Assembly (NCBI GenBank): GCA_023014335.1
Contig: JAECYW010000011.1
Location: 558,001-622,000, forward strand
DNA length: 64,000 nt
Source: Galerina marginata
Taxonomy: Eukaryota; Basidiomycota; Agaricomycetes; Agaricales; Galerinaceae
Direction: 5' to 3'
The notes beneath the pieces were generated by a model that made no database searches, was not told the DNA's origin, and was given only the letters and a program-made list of their open reading frames with translations. This document shows, in pieces, positions 24,370-34,769 of the stretch. Positions within the stretch are counted from its first letter, which is position 1; every line of letters starts with the position of its first letter. The position numbers and the translations under genes were made by a program.

Positions 24370-25915
24370 GACGCGTCAAGGACGCAGAGAGCTGGCACCA
24401 GTTGTCGGCTCTGGGATCTCGGGTAGGGTAGGCGGATGCGCTGGAAGTCGCGCTGTGTGCCTTGTCAGATGTTGGCTGGGCTCGGGGGACGGCTTGATTA
24501 TGAGGAAGTTGTGAATTTGTGTTCGAAAACGCACGACTGGCCCTGTCCGATCTTGGGAGAAGGTGGACTGTGTCGTCGACACGAGCCTCAGGCGGTCCTT
24601 GGTTCCAGGTTAGACGATCTTGAACGTGTTAAATCTCCTCCAACCCTTCTTCGCACCCTTGACCCGGATTCGCCAAAGATGACTCCTCGGAAAATGACAC
24701 CCGTCATCTTCTAAATCTTCCACGTCACAGGCTCATGTAACGATACCGAGAACATTGTTTGTGCCTGTACCGCCGCGGTCTAGGATCCCAGCCTCATCGA
24801 CATGCGCATTTGGCAGCAGTTGCTATTCATTCGTCGTATTTGGAAGGAAGAATGGTAGTTGAAGGAATGAAAAGGTGGGCGAGGCAGGTTGACGCCCTCC
24901 TGGTACAGTCCCGCCAACTCCAACCTGGGTATGAAAACGATTGAAGGTACACGTGTCGTCCTAGTTCGCAGATTTGCCAGAGGATGGAGGAGGTCGTCAT
25001 CGCTCGGCGTGACGGGAAGAACAGAATGTAGATATGGTCGCGCTTGAAGGAGACTCAAGACCGAGGAAAATTTTCGCAGGGAAATTCTACCGCAGTCCAT
25101 AAACTGCGCCGTCCAATCGAAGGTCCAAATTCATGCAAAGAGTCCACGTTTTATCGGGATCACATTGTTGATGGAACGCTAGGATGGGGTGCGGAGGCTG
25201 GTTGAAGTATAGTCTTCGTAGAGGAAATGATGGCATGAGAAAGTGCCGGCTGAAGACTCGACGTAGGTTGATGGTGGGTATTGATATTGGTCGGTTTGAC
25301 GGACTCTGAAGGAGGTTATAGTCAATGCGAAGTTGGTTTCCCGAATTGAAGACCGTACATGTGCGTCTGCCCGTATGCCAGCAGTGACTCGTGCATGTTG
25401 ACGGTCGGGATGGGTCGGCGGTTAAGAAAGCCGATGTCAGCCTCCAGGATAACGTTCCAAACTTGCAGTACATGGTTATGACTGCGGGAAGGCGGAGGCG
25501 GAGCTACGCGTCCTGGGAGGTTTGGACCATCTTTGGGGCAGGGGTGGGGTACTGGAAACGCCAGGCTAGATGAGTTAAAGGTTCATAGGTTTCATATTAG
25601 ACGTCAATGGTTGGTGCAAGGTCGACATTGATTGTCAGTTGCTGAATGTTGAAATTGCCTACAAGAAAAGGTATGTTCAAGATTGACTTTCAACTCTGGG
25701 ACGAAGGCAGGACGAACCTCTGGATACTCATGTAATTTCTTCCAAGATTCGACAGGAACAGGCTCTCTACAAACAGACGGGAAGCCAATTCGGACGTGGT
25801 TGACCCTGGTATACAACAAGGGTAGCCGAGCATCAAAGCCGGCTAATGGAAACTGGCGAGTGAGGAGGTGTGTCAGTAGACCTCTTGAGTCAAAACAAAA
25901 TTTTCACTCACTAGC
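24370..25915 (-). pseudogene. Degenerate minus-strand gene block, tandem copy R1
   Basis: First of two tandem copies (next at 25918-27840) that also match 39780-41720. Read on the minus strand, the blocks hold short exon-like pieces separated by gt...ag candidates, e.g. 'INHVRIGFPSVCREPVPVE' (25755-25810 region) and 'GTLSWRLTSAFLTADPSRP' (25410-25460). Stops interrupt all frames. I do not recognise the family. Confidence 0.4.
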
Positions 25916-25917
25916 CT

Positions 25918-27840
25918 GAAAAGAGAGCTGGCACCAGTTGTCGGCTCCGGGATTTCGGGTAGGGTAGGCTGATACGCTGGAACACGCCCCGTATGCTCCA
26001 TGGGATGTTGGCTGGGCTGGGGATGTGTAGCATGGAGAAGCCTTGAAAGGGTCCCGAGTGACGAGTGGAGCTTGATGATGAGGAAGTCCGTCGGGCTGTG
26101 TTCGGAATTTGCACGACTGGACTTGTTCGATCTTGCGGAACAGATAGATGATCATCGTCGACGCGAGCCTCAGGTGGTGCTTGTGTCTGATGATCTCGAT
26201 CGCGTCAAATCTCCTCCAACCCCTCTTCGCGCCCTTGACCCGGATTCGCCAAAGTAGACTCCTCGAAAAATGACACCCGTCCGCTTCAAAATCTTTCACA
26301 TCACAAGCTCATGCAACGATACTGAGCACATTATCTCTGTTGGTGCCGCGGCGGTCCAGGATCCCAGCCTCATCGCCATGCACATCCGACAGCAGCTGCT
26401 CTTTATCCATCGTATTTGGAAGACACAAGGGTAGTCGAGGGAATGGAAAGATATGCGAGGCTGGTTGAGGCCCTACTGGTGGCTTGAGTCCCGCCAACTC
26501 CGACCTACAACGGGTATGGAGACAATCGAGAGTACACGTGTCGTCCTAGCTGGCTCGCAGATTTGCTACTGCTAGAAGACGATGGACATCGTCATCGTTT
26601 GGCGTGATGGGAAGGACAGCGTGTAGATAAGGTCGTACATGAAGTAGATTAGGCGATGATCTTGGTATAAGGCTAGGTCGGACATCAGCAAATTTCTTGC
26701 AAGAAGCTGGAGGATAATTACCCAGAAACTCGACGATGGGATCGAGGAAATGTTTCACAGAGAAATTCTACTGCAGTGCATAAACTGTGCCCATCTAATT
26801 TGAGGTCAAAATTCATACGAAGAGTCCACGTTCCATGGGGTTCGCGTTGTTTATAGAATGCTAGGGTGCAGGTGCAGAGTCTGGTTGAAGTATGACGTTC
26901 GTCGAGGAAACGTTAGCATGAGAAGGTGCCGGCTTATGATTCGACGCATGTCGAGGTCCGGTATTGAAATTTGATATTAGTGGGCTTGATGGACTGTGAA
27001 GGAGGTTATAGTCAATGGAAAGTAGTTTTTTTTCTGAACTGAAGGACCGTACGTGTGCGTCTGCCCGTACGTCAGGAGTAACTCGTGCATGTTGACGGTC
27101 GAGGTGGGTAGGTGGTTAAGAAAGCCGATGTCAGCCTCCAGGATAACGTTCCAAACTTGCAGTATATGATTATGACTGCAAGTAGACGGAGGCGGGACGA
27201 TGTGTCCTTGGAGGCTTGGATGTTTGGACTGTGTCTGGGGCGTGGCTGGGGCTCTGTGGATGTCCAGTTAGACGAATGGTAGATTTCATAGGCTCCATAG
27301 TGAACGTCGACCGTTGGTGCAATGCCGTGATTGTCGAATGCTGAAAGTTGAACATTGCCCTACAAGAAAAGGGTACTTTCAACACAGATTTTTAACTCTA
27401 GGACGAAAGCAGGACGTACCTCTGAGTACTCATGTAGTTTCTTCCCATCTTCGACATGAATAGGCTCTGTACAAACAGACGGGAAGCCAACTCGGACGTG
27501 GTTGATCCTGGTAAACAACAAGGGCAGCCTGGCATCGGAGCTAGTTAATAGACACTGGTGAGCGAGAAAGTGTGTTAGTAGACCTCTTGAGTCAAATTGA
27601 AATTTTTACTCACCAGTAGCCTGAACTGAAGCTGATGGAACCAGGTCCGTCGGATGGTGAAGAAAGCGAGAGAAACGTTGACGCGACGTGGGCCACACAT
27701 CAAGCTTCAAGATCCCAAAAATTTCCAGTTCAAGGGTTCGAGTATTTGATAAGAAAGGCGGAGTTAGGTATCGAAACCATTGAGAGCGCAATTCGTGTAT
27801 GAAGAACAGACTTGGAGAACGTGGTTGGTCTGTGAGGGGG
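25918..27840 (-). pseudogene. Degenerate minus-strand gene block, tandem copy R2
   Basis: The minus strand starts with an exon-like piece 'RSQWFRYLTPPFLSNTRTLE' ending 'SVQATG' (27606-27791). A gtgagt...accag intron candidate of about 60 bp follows, then 'LLFTRINHVRVGFPSVC', then a second intron candidate, then 'GNVQLSAFDNHGIAPTVDVH'. After that the frame is lost repeatedly. Piece order and putative introns are shared with R1 and R3, so an ancestral gene existed. Its function is unknown. Confidence 0.45.
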
Positions 27841-27959
27841 AGGAATGCCTGGACTCTTAAGTCCAGGTCTTACACTGATACGATTTTACCAACTCCGACG
27901 TTCTCTCCCTTGTTTTTTAAGGTCCGATGCCCTGTTGCACAGCCTCTGTGAACCTGATA

Positions 27960-27991
27960 CAATGCTGTGCATGCAAGCATGCACAGCATTG
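27960..27991. repeat. Perfect 15-bp-arm palindrome
   Basis: Arms CAATGCTGTGCATGC and GCATGCACAGCATTG are separated by AA. It lies just outside the end of duplication unit 1. A smaller palindrome (cctggact...agtccagg) lies at 27849-27868. No gene contains either one. Confidence 0.9.
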
Positions 27992-28629
27992 GGTACGTTC
28001 GGATTTTACTCACTCCGGCAATCTTTGTCCCACTCAATGTCTGTGTACATTGTTAGTGTTGAGTGTTGAGGTATTCGTGTTAGAATTCCAATTTGAGGTG
28101 CCAATTTGTGTAAAATAGCGCAAAAATAGCGCGGTGGGTGGGTGAAGGCACAAACTACGGCACAATGTCATGTCTTTCGTGATATATTAAATAAGAAAAC
28201 CATGAGGAGAATCTATATTGTTTTCTTTTTCCTTGTAGAATCTCTTGAATCCATCGTAGATGTGTTGGTCAGAGTCCAGGCGTTGCCCGTAGGGCCATTT
28301 TTGGGAATGTCACAGTGAAGGGTGCAGGTATGCCGAAGCGCCGCTTCAAATTTACGTCTTCCCATTCGCTGACTCCCAAAACTTTCGTTGCCAACTTGCG
28401 AGGACACGCCGACTCCCTATTCCCTTCCCAGTCTCGACTTGGTTTCGAACGTCTCTTCCAAGAGTGCACAAGAACACTAGTATCATTTCCACCTCAAGTC
28501 GGCTCTCTTTTCCCTGTTGCGACAATATCTACTGCTTTAAATTACAGCAACAGTCCTTTCCGGATTACAGAATTGCCGTCAGTCAAGATCTCCTGCCTCC
28601 CCCCTCAAATCCATGCGACTTTTTCACAC

Positions 28630-29345
28630 TCGTTGATTAAAATCCAGGCTCTTACTGGGAAGACTTGCTCCTGTCGACGTTGTAGACTGCATCAATGCTT
28701 CATTTCCGCATCGCATGGCCACTGGATTGAAGCAGCAGGAAATAAAGTATATGGCCGAGCTGGATAAGTCAGTCTTGTCGCCCAATTTCATTCGTTTTCC
28801 TTTGTCTTGTTTCTTTCTCTCTATCTCGACCGAAACACTGTGGTCCTCTTTCCTGATTTTACGGTGGCTCAGATCCAATTTAAATCAACAAAGACCTCTT
28901 AGACGGTCTATACAAAGTCGGCTTCTGGACAAACCTCGGGATAAAAAATACAGCATTCGGTGTGTTAGCATGGAGTAAAGCAGGCGGGTATTACCTCGGT
29001 CAGTGTTTCTTTCAAGATTTCAATCCTGTTTTTCGTCTGATTTTTTGTGGCATGCATAGACAACGGAGGCAGCAAGCTCATCACAGTGGGCATGATCAAG
29101 CTCAAGAACGATAGCCCCATCGAGAGCTTCACCGAAGTGGGCATGAAGTTTTCGAATGGGTCCGAGTTGCCTGCGGACGTCGTGGTCTTTGCTACTGGGT
29201 CCGTTGAAAGTCCTTTTCGCTCTCTCTTTTCGCGTTTTCTTCTGCCATTTTCGACGATGTCAAGATAGCTGATTAAGTTTTATATTTTATTTTACAGCAT
29301 TTACTCTACGGCTGGGGCGATCCAGTCAGCTACATGCACGCAGGT
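28630..29345 (+). pseudogene. Flavin-containing monooxygenase fragment, copy 3
   Basis: Only the 3' half of the monooxygenase is present. An ag-flanked exon near 28649 encodes a degraded 'YWEDLLLSTL'-like piece, then 'HRMATGLKQQEIKYMAELDK' (frame joined from 28709). Next come the 'GLYKVGFWTNLGIKNTAFG' exon (28895-28975) and 'NGGSKLITVGMIKLKNDSP' through 'ELPADVVVFATGS' (29060-29200). It lacks the FAD-binding half and the C-terminal 'GDPV...GVWRDLGVPGLW' blocks in frame. It is flanked downstream by an unrelated AAA pseudogene, so it is a truncated duplicate. Confidence 0.75.
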
Positions 29346-29439
29346 TGCTTGCCTCGGTATGAATTTGGAATGGGCGGAGGCGGGGGGAAGTAGGATATGG
29401 GGTCAGAGATGTTGTCAATTAGGTGTGTGTTCTTTCTCT

Positions 29440-30720
29440 TCTTTCCCTCCTTGTTCTCCGTGTGCTTACCTCGTATGATTACAGCGTCGTAGCGCGCTCG
29501 AATGCGATCCTCAAACAGCTCGTGCTACAAGCCAAAAAAGAATACGAAGCGGCGGTGCACCGCATCTACGTCTACTTTGCCGACGTACACGTGGCTTTGG
29601 ACGGACTCGAGGCATAAGAGGCCGCTGTTGAGCGTCATGCCCAACCTGGGGTGAAGGAGATCATTGTAGATCTAAGATCAGGCAAAGGATTTTTTGAAGA
29701 GTGAGAAGGTGTGTTCATATTCTATCCTATTCTATTCCTCCGTTTCTCACTCTCGCTAACCACCTCTCTTCCTCCTCTCCCTCATAGTAAGTAGTATGCA
29801 GACAGCGGCATCCCCCTCCGCCTGGGCTGCATCCTGCACGGCGTCCTGGCTAGCAAGTCCTCCCTTTATGATTATCGCCGCTTTCGCCAAGCAGCTGCAG
29901 CTCGACATATACATCGTCTCCCTCATTGCCTCCTGGGTGTTCAACAACAGGCTTACGGCGCTCCATGGACGCCTGCCTGCGCGGTGCGTGTTACTGCTGA
30001 AGGACGAAGACCACTGGCGTGCTGAGAAGTGACCCCACACCTCCAACTTCAACAACGCAGGCTTCATTTCGCTATGGGCGCCGTCGAGCAGCATCACGTC
30101 CTCCGCTTCATCTCTGCTCTCTGTGTCGCTGCCATCTTCTGTATCTGCCTTCGGCTCTGGGGCTGGCGCGATCTCTCCTTCAATACCGCGGGCTCTTGGG
30201 GTCTCCGCGTCTGCGTCCGCTTCGGCTCCGTCTTCCACTACCAAAGTCGCCTTTGCCTCGACCTCAGCACCAGCAGCGGACGAAGCTCAAGACCCCTCTC
30301 ACCCGAGCACAAGCCTGAGCAAGACCGTCGACAAAGAAAGCCAAGAACGAGGTTGAGAAGGACGACGACGCAGAGAAGAAGAGCCAGGAGAGCGAGGTCG
30401 TCGTCGTGGTTGAGGCCGACGAGAAGCCTGACAAGGAGAAGGCAAAGTCAAAGTCGACGACGATGACAACATCAACGATGGGGAAGTCAAAAACCAAGGC
30501 GAAAGCAAATGAGGTCAAGAAATAAATGGACAAGGAATCCGACTCATCCGACTCATCCGACGCCAGCTCATCCAGTTCGGCTGACTCACCAGACGACAAC
30601 GAGCCCACCAAACTCACCAAATCCAACCAACCAGGCCGTCTGCCTCTGCCTCAGCCCTCCTCCAACTCCAGCTCCAGCTCGGACAAGTCGGACATGCCCC
30701 ATGGCCCCTTCTAGTGGGCC
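29440..30720 (+). pseudogene. BCS1-like AAA ATPase pseudogene
   Basis: Pieces resemble fungal BCS1-type AAA proteins. 'ARSNAILKQLVLQAKKEYEA' and 'VHRIYVYFADVH' (29490-29595) match the BCS1 N-terminal region. 'QPGVKEIIVDLRSGKGFFEE' follows after an in-frame stop. 'YADSGIPLRLGCILHGVLAS' sits where Walker A (GVPGSGKT) should be, then 'LQLDIYIVSLIASWVFNN' and 'GRLPARCVLLL'. A Ser-rich linker and a charged Lys/Asp/Ser tail follow (30340-30715). Functional BCS1 family members are membrane-anchored AAA translocases. Here the P-loop glycines and lysine are lost, at least one stop is present (29616-29618), and the frame changes near 29810-29880. Not functional. Confidence 0.75.
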
Positions 30721-31500
30721 CCGACAATCGTGAATGTGAACGATGCCTGAGCTCGGTGTCAGGGTCGTCGGTCTTCACTTGTCTTTTTGTTTCTTGTCCG
30801 TGCGCCCGTGCTTTTTTTTTGTGTTTTATGCTTACTTTATGCATTCGGTTTTGGCCCGTCCTGTTCGTTTTGGCGTTTCGTGGCCTCCTCCTTCGTCCGT
30901 TTCTCGCTTTCGTTTTCCCTCCTCCTGGGTTCAATGTACGATTATTATCACTACCATACGACTATTTCTCTCTCTCTCATTCATCTACCATCCATCCATC
31001 CATCCCTTCGTGCCACGTCTACAGTTTACAAGTTTGACGACCATGGTTTCTGTTCTCTTCACGTATAGAGTATATTCCGTTCGATGCTTGCTCCGCCTCC
31101 TTCTTGCTCCTAATCCCAGTCCTACATTCATTGCTTGAGATCACGACTCATGACTTGACGACGTACAGAATGCATTCGAATTCTATACAGCATTTTGCAA
31201 TAAAACGTTACTGCCTACCCTTCTGGCTTGACGACCTGGGATCCTGAAGCCGTGTGAGCTGTTGGACTTGAAGGTAGCCATGATAATCTGCGGTCCTTTC
31301 TCCATTCATACTCATGCATGTAAGTAGCAGGTAAGTACTAGCAGCAAGACAAGTCGTCGACTTCCGTCTCGCCTTGTCTAAAATTTCGTAATGCGGTGCC
31401 AATGAACTCCTACGATTGCCTACGATCTCTCAAAAAATACCTTCCCCGTAAACCCGTTCAAGAGACCACAACGATGCTCGCTGGCCATAGCGCATCCATT
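30721..31500. other. Intergenic, pyrimidine-rich then AT-rich
   Basis: 30721-31060 is T/C-rich with CT and (CATC)n microsatellites (about 30965-31005). It looks like the old 3' region of the AAA pseudogene. 31060-31500 has no supported gene. Confidence 0.5.
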
Positions 31501-31589
31501 TCCATCCCGTCCAGATCCGTTTTTACCCCATATTTTCATTTTACCTGTTTACCCCACACTGATAGTACTGAAATCTGATATCCGATCAT

Positions 31590-34377
31590 CATCACCCCCC
31601 ATTTAACCCAACACCGGCATCACAATCCCAATGCCCGACCCCACCATCCCAGTCTTCCAGACGTTGATCGCCTCGGGATAGACCCCACGGCCCTTCCTCC
31701 GCATACTGCCCTCTCTCCTGCCCCCATCGCCGCGGACTGGCTCGCCGCCTTCGCCTCCGCTGCCTCCGCCGCTGACGTCGACGGCCTCGCAGCCCTGCTC
31801 CTGCCCGATGCATTCTGGCGCGACATGCTCGCACTCACATGGGACTTCCGCACGTTCTTAGGAGAGTTGAAGATCCGCGCGTTCCTTGCAGCCCGCTTGG
31901 GTAGCGCAAAGATGCACGACTTTAGGCTGGGCGATGGGAGCGTGGCGCTGCAGCAACAGTTCGCAGACCTGGCTGGATTAGCCTCATGTATAATTTTTTT
32001 GACGTGACAAGCGGGGTCGTGCGGTTGGTGCCTACTACCGCTGGCGCTGCCAATCCCAACGGGGCGGCCAATGCAGATGTAGACTTTTCGAGATACAAAA
32101 ACTGGAAAGCTCGCGTCCACCTTTCGCCAAAAAAGCCAGTGCTCTCCGGAACACACAGCCGAACCACGGGAAGTGGGAGTCTGTCCGAGAACGCGAGCGG
32201 GAGTTCCTGGACCCAGCGACTGAGCTGAGGGTGCTTGTTATCGGGGGAGGACAGAGTGGGTTGGAGGTCGAGGCGCGGTTGGAGTTTCTGGACATACCAG
32301 CGCTGGTGAAGACACTGGAGAGGAACGGGCGGATAAGTGATAATTGGAGGGGAGGTATGAGGCGCTGTGTTTATAAGATGATGACTGATTTTTTTAGAGG
32401 TATGATCATATGTCGTACCTCCCGTGAGTTTCCATATCTCATCTCATATCGACACGCTTTTCAAAGGCTAACACACTTCCAGATTCCCCTCCACCTGGCC
32501 GGTATACAAACCCGCACTCAAGGTACTTACTATTTGCTTACTTTACCCACAATCCCACTCTCTTTTCTCCTCTAAAACCTCCCCTGCATTCCCTGGACCG
32601 AGCTCGCAAACTGGCTCGAATCCTACGCCTCCGCCCTCGAACTCAACGTCTGGACATCCATCATCATAGCCAGCACAACGCAGGACCCTAGCACGAACAA
32701 CTGGTACGTCGGCCTGATGGGTCGGAGCACACGTTTGTGGTCAACATGTCGTGTTCTACACGGGGTTGGGGTGCGGGGTGCCGAATACGCCTGCGTATCC
32801 TGGTATGGTGATTGGGTGAGTTTGATGCTTGTTTCGATGAACGATTGGGTAACTGATGTCAATGGTTTTGTAGGATGGGCAAGATATTGCATTCTAGCGA
32901 ACATAAACGCGCGCTGGACCACGAGGGGAAGAAGGTCGTCGTTATCGGCGCATGTACTTCAGGTGCGTTCTTCCCTTCCCTTCCGTCATTCTTAAGTCTC
33001 CTCCTCTGAACTAACACCCGATTTCTAGCACAAGATATCGCTGTCGATTACCAGCAGCACGGGATCGGTGAGTCCCTCTGACTTATATCCAAGCAAACCA
33101 ATAAGCCATAGAAATTAACGACTTACTTCCTCTGTCATTCACGCAGACGTCACCATGTTCCAGCGCAGCTCGACGTACATCGTGTCCACCAAGAACGGGT
33201 GGGACGTAACGGACGTTATCATGAAAGGTCTGTCCTCCTCTTTCCTCCTTTCTTACCTACCCCGAATTCAGGCATCTCATTGAACATTTACACGCATTAA
33301 CTAATTTTAATCCAGGTGCTTACTGGGAACAGTGGGAAGACGCACCGCCCGTCGACGTCGTCGACCGTATCAACGCTTCCTTCCCGCATCACATGGCTAC
33401 GGGGTTGAAGCAGCGGGAGACAAATTATATCGCTGAGCTTGATAAATGAGTGTCTGGTCTTTTCGTGCTCTAATTGTTTCGCTCTTTGTTTTCGACATCT
33501 CTATCTCGAACTGAATGGACTGGAACGTGGTTTTTGAATCCGAATCTGCCTTTCTAATTTTATAGTTTGTGATTATGACTCGCGATATCTGACTTACGAC
33601 TTACGGTTTGGTTTTGCTGATGATTCGTTGACAGAGACCTCTTGGACGGCCTACACAAAGTCGGCTTCCGCACGAACCTCGGAATCAAAGGCACAGGATT
33701 CGGTCTGTTAACGTGGAGCAAAGCAGGTGGGTATTACCTCGGTCAGTGCATCTTTTCTTCGTCTCGCTAGTTCCAGTCTGATTTTTGTGGCATGCACAGA
33801 CACCGGAGGCAGCAAGCTCATCGCAGAGGAAAAGATCAAGCTCAAGAACGATAGCCCCATCGAGAGCTTCACCGAGACCGGGATCAAATTCGCGAACGGG
33901 TCCGAGCTCCCTGCGGATGTCGTCGTTTTCGCTACTGGGTGCGTTGAATTCCTTAATATCATGTCTGCTTTGGCTTTGACTGAGCATTAAACCCGTAATT
34001 TTCAGCCTAGGCGATCCCGTCGGCCACATTCGCAGAGTGTGCGGGGAGGAAGTCGCTATTCGGTGCAAGGATATATGGGGGCTTAACGACGAAAGCGAAC
34101 TTAACGGCGTGTGGAGAGACCTGGGCGTTCCTGGGCTGTGGATGATGCTGGGTGCGTACTTGGCGTCCTTGAATTTTATTTCGAGGCAAATGATTGACGC
34201 TATCTTTTTTATGGAACAGGTAACCTGGCGCTGTGTCGTTTCCATTCGACGCATATCGCGCTTCGTGAGAGGCTCCTCTTAGATTCTTGTTTGAAGATCG
34301 TATGTGCTTAATTTTTGGAAACAACAGAAATCAAAGCGATGGAAGAGGGTATTTTCGGAACGCGGTATAAGGCGTAG
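31590..34377 (+). pseudogene. Flavin-containing monooxygenase pseudogene, copy 2
   Basis: The most complete of three copies. It includes 'DPTALPPHTALSPAPIAADW', 'FWRDMLALTWDFRTFLGELK', the dinucleotide-binding 'ELRVLVIGGGQSGLEVEARL' (32223-32280), 'NWRGG', 'YDHMSYLP' and 'NWLESYASALELNVW'. Further on are 'VDYQQHGIDVTMFQRSSTYI', 'DVVDRINASFPHHMATGLKQ', 'KDLLDGLHKVGFRTNLGIKG', 'ESFTETGIKFANGSELPADV', and 'GVWRDLGVPGLWMML', ending 'EEGIFGTRYKA'. Breaks: the first ATG (31631) is out of frame with the N-terminal block. A one-base loss at the 'NWRGRYEAL' site near 32350 shifts frame, and the following 'CLHDPV' end of the exon is deleted. An exonic ATG or further shift in the 32700-32800 exon is also possible. 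Probably dead, but less decayed than copy 1. Confidence 0.8.
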
Positions 34378-34710
34378 AAACTATTTATTAATCTCCGTCT
34401 CGGTTTCGTACGGACGATTATTGGGATTTTGAAATCCCCTATCAGTCTAAAGCGACTCAGGAGAAATCTGTGTCGTGAAGGCCAAAATTTTGCCCGGTAT
34501 CTGTCCATATACAGTATGATGAGTCCTACTAACAAACACCGTGACTAAAGTAAGCAAGTGAGCGGTTATCGATTATCATTTGCAGGGCTAAGGCTAGGAC
34601 ACAGCCTCCACGACACATGACATTTACCAGCCTCATGTCCTCCATGCCTTACAGTCCTTACTAACCTTAACGCGACCTACATCACTTTCTTTGCCCCTCC
34701 TTCCTCTGCG

Positions 34711-34769
34711 CCTATAAGTTTACGACATTCTGCCGTATTCTTGTTGTCCCTGCAGTTCGAATTATTCAG
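34711..34769 (+). promoter_or_regulatory. Conserved NLR core promoter, copy 2
   Basis: The TATA-like 'cctataagtt' at 34711-34720 lies 50 bp before the ATG and is identical to that of copy 1. Conserved blocks reach back to about 34400, including a 'ctaaggctaggacacagcct' element. That reach suggests a retained upstream regulatory region of about 350 bp. Confidence 0.55.

Larger units (their letters stand above)
3060..27850. repeat. Segmental duplication unit 1
   Basis: This unit holds, in order, a monooxygenase pseudogene, the NLR promoter, the interrupted NLR gene, the NLR 3' flank, and two tandem copies of a degenerate minus-strand gene. The same order with high similarity recurs at about 31500-41720. 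All large length differences are insertions present only here (6347-7301, 7611-10714, 12428-19532, 20622-23308) plus the extra tandem block. The duplication therefore predates those insertions. Confidence 0.8.

Noticed and set aside
30264..30626. Minus-strand Ser/Asp/Phe-rich ORF
   Set aside because: It is antisense to the charged tail of the BCS1-like pseudogene and has no features of its own.
31620..32156. 178-codon minus-strand ORF
   Set aside because: It is antisense to the first monooxygenase exon, whose plus-strand frame carries the recognisable family blocks.
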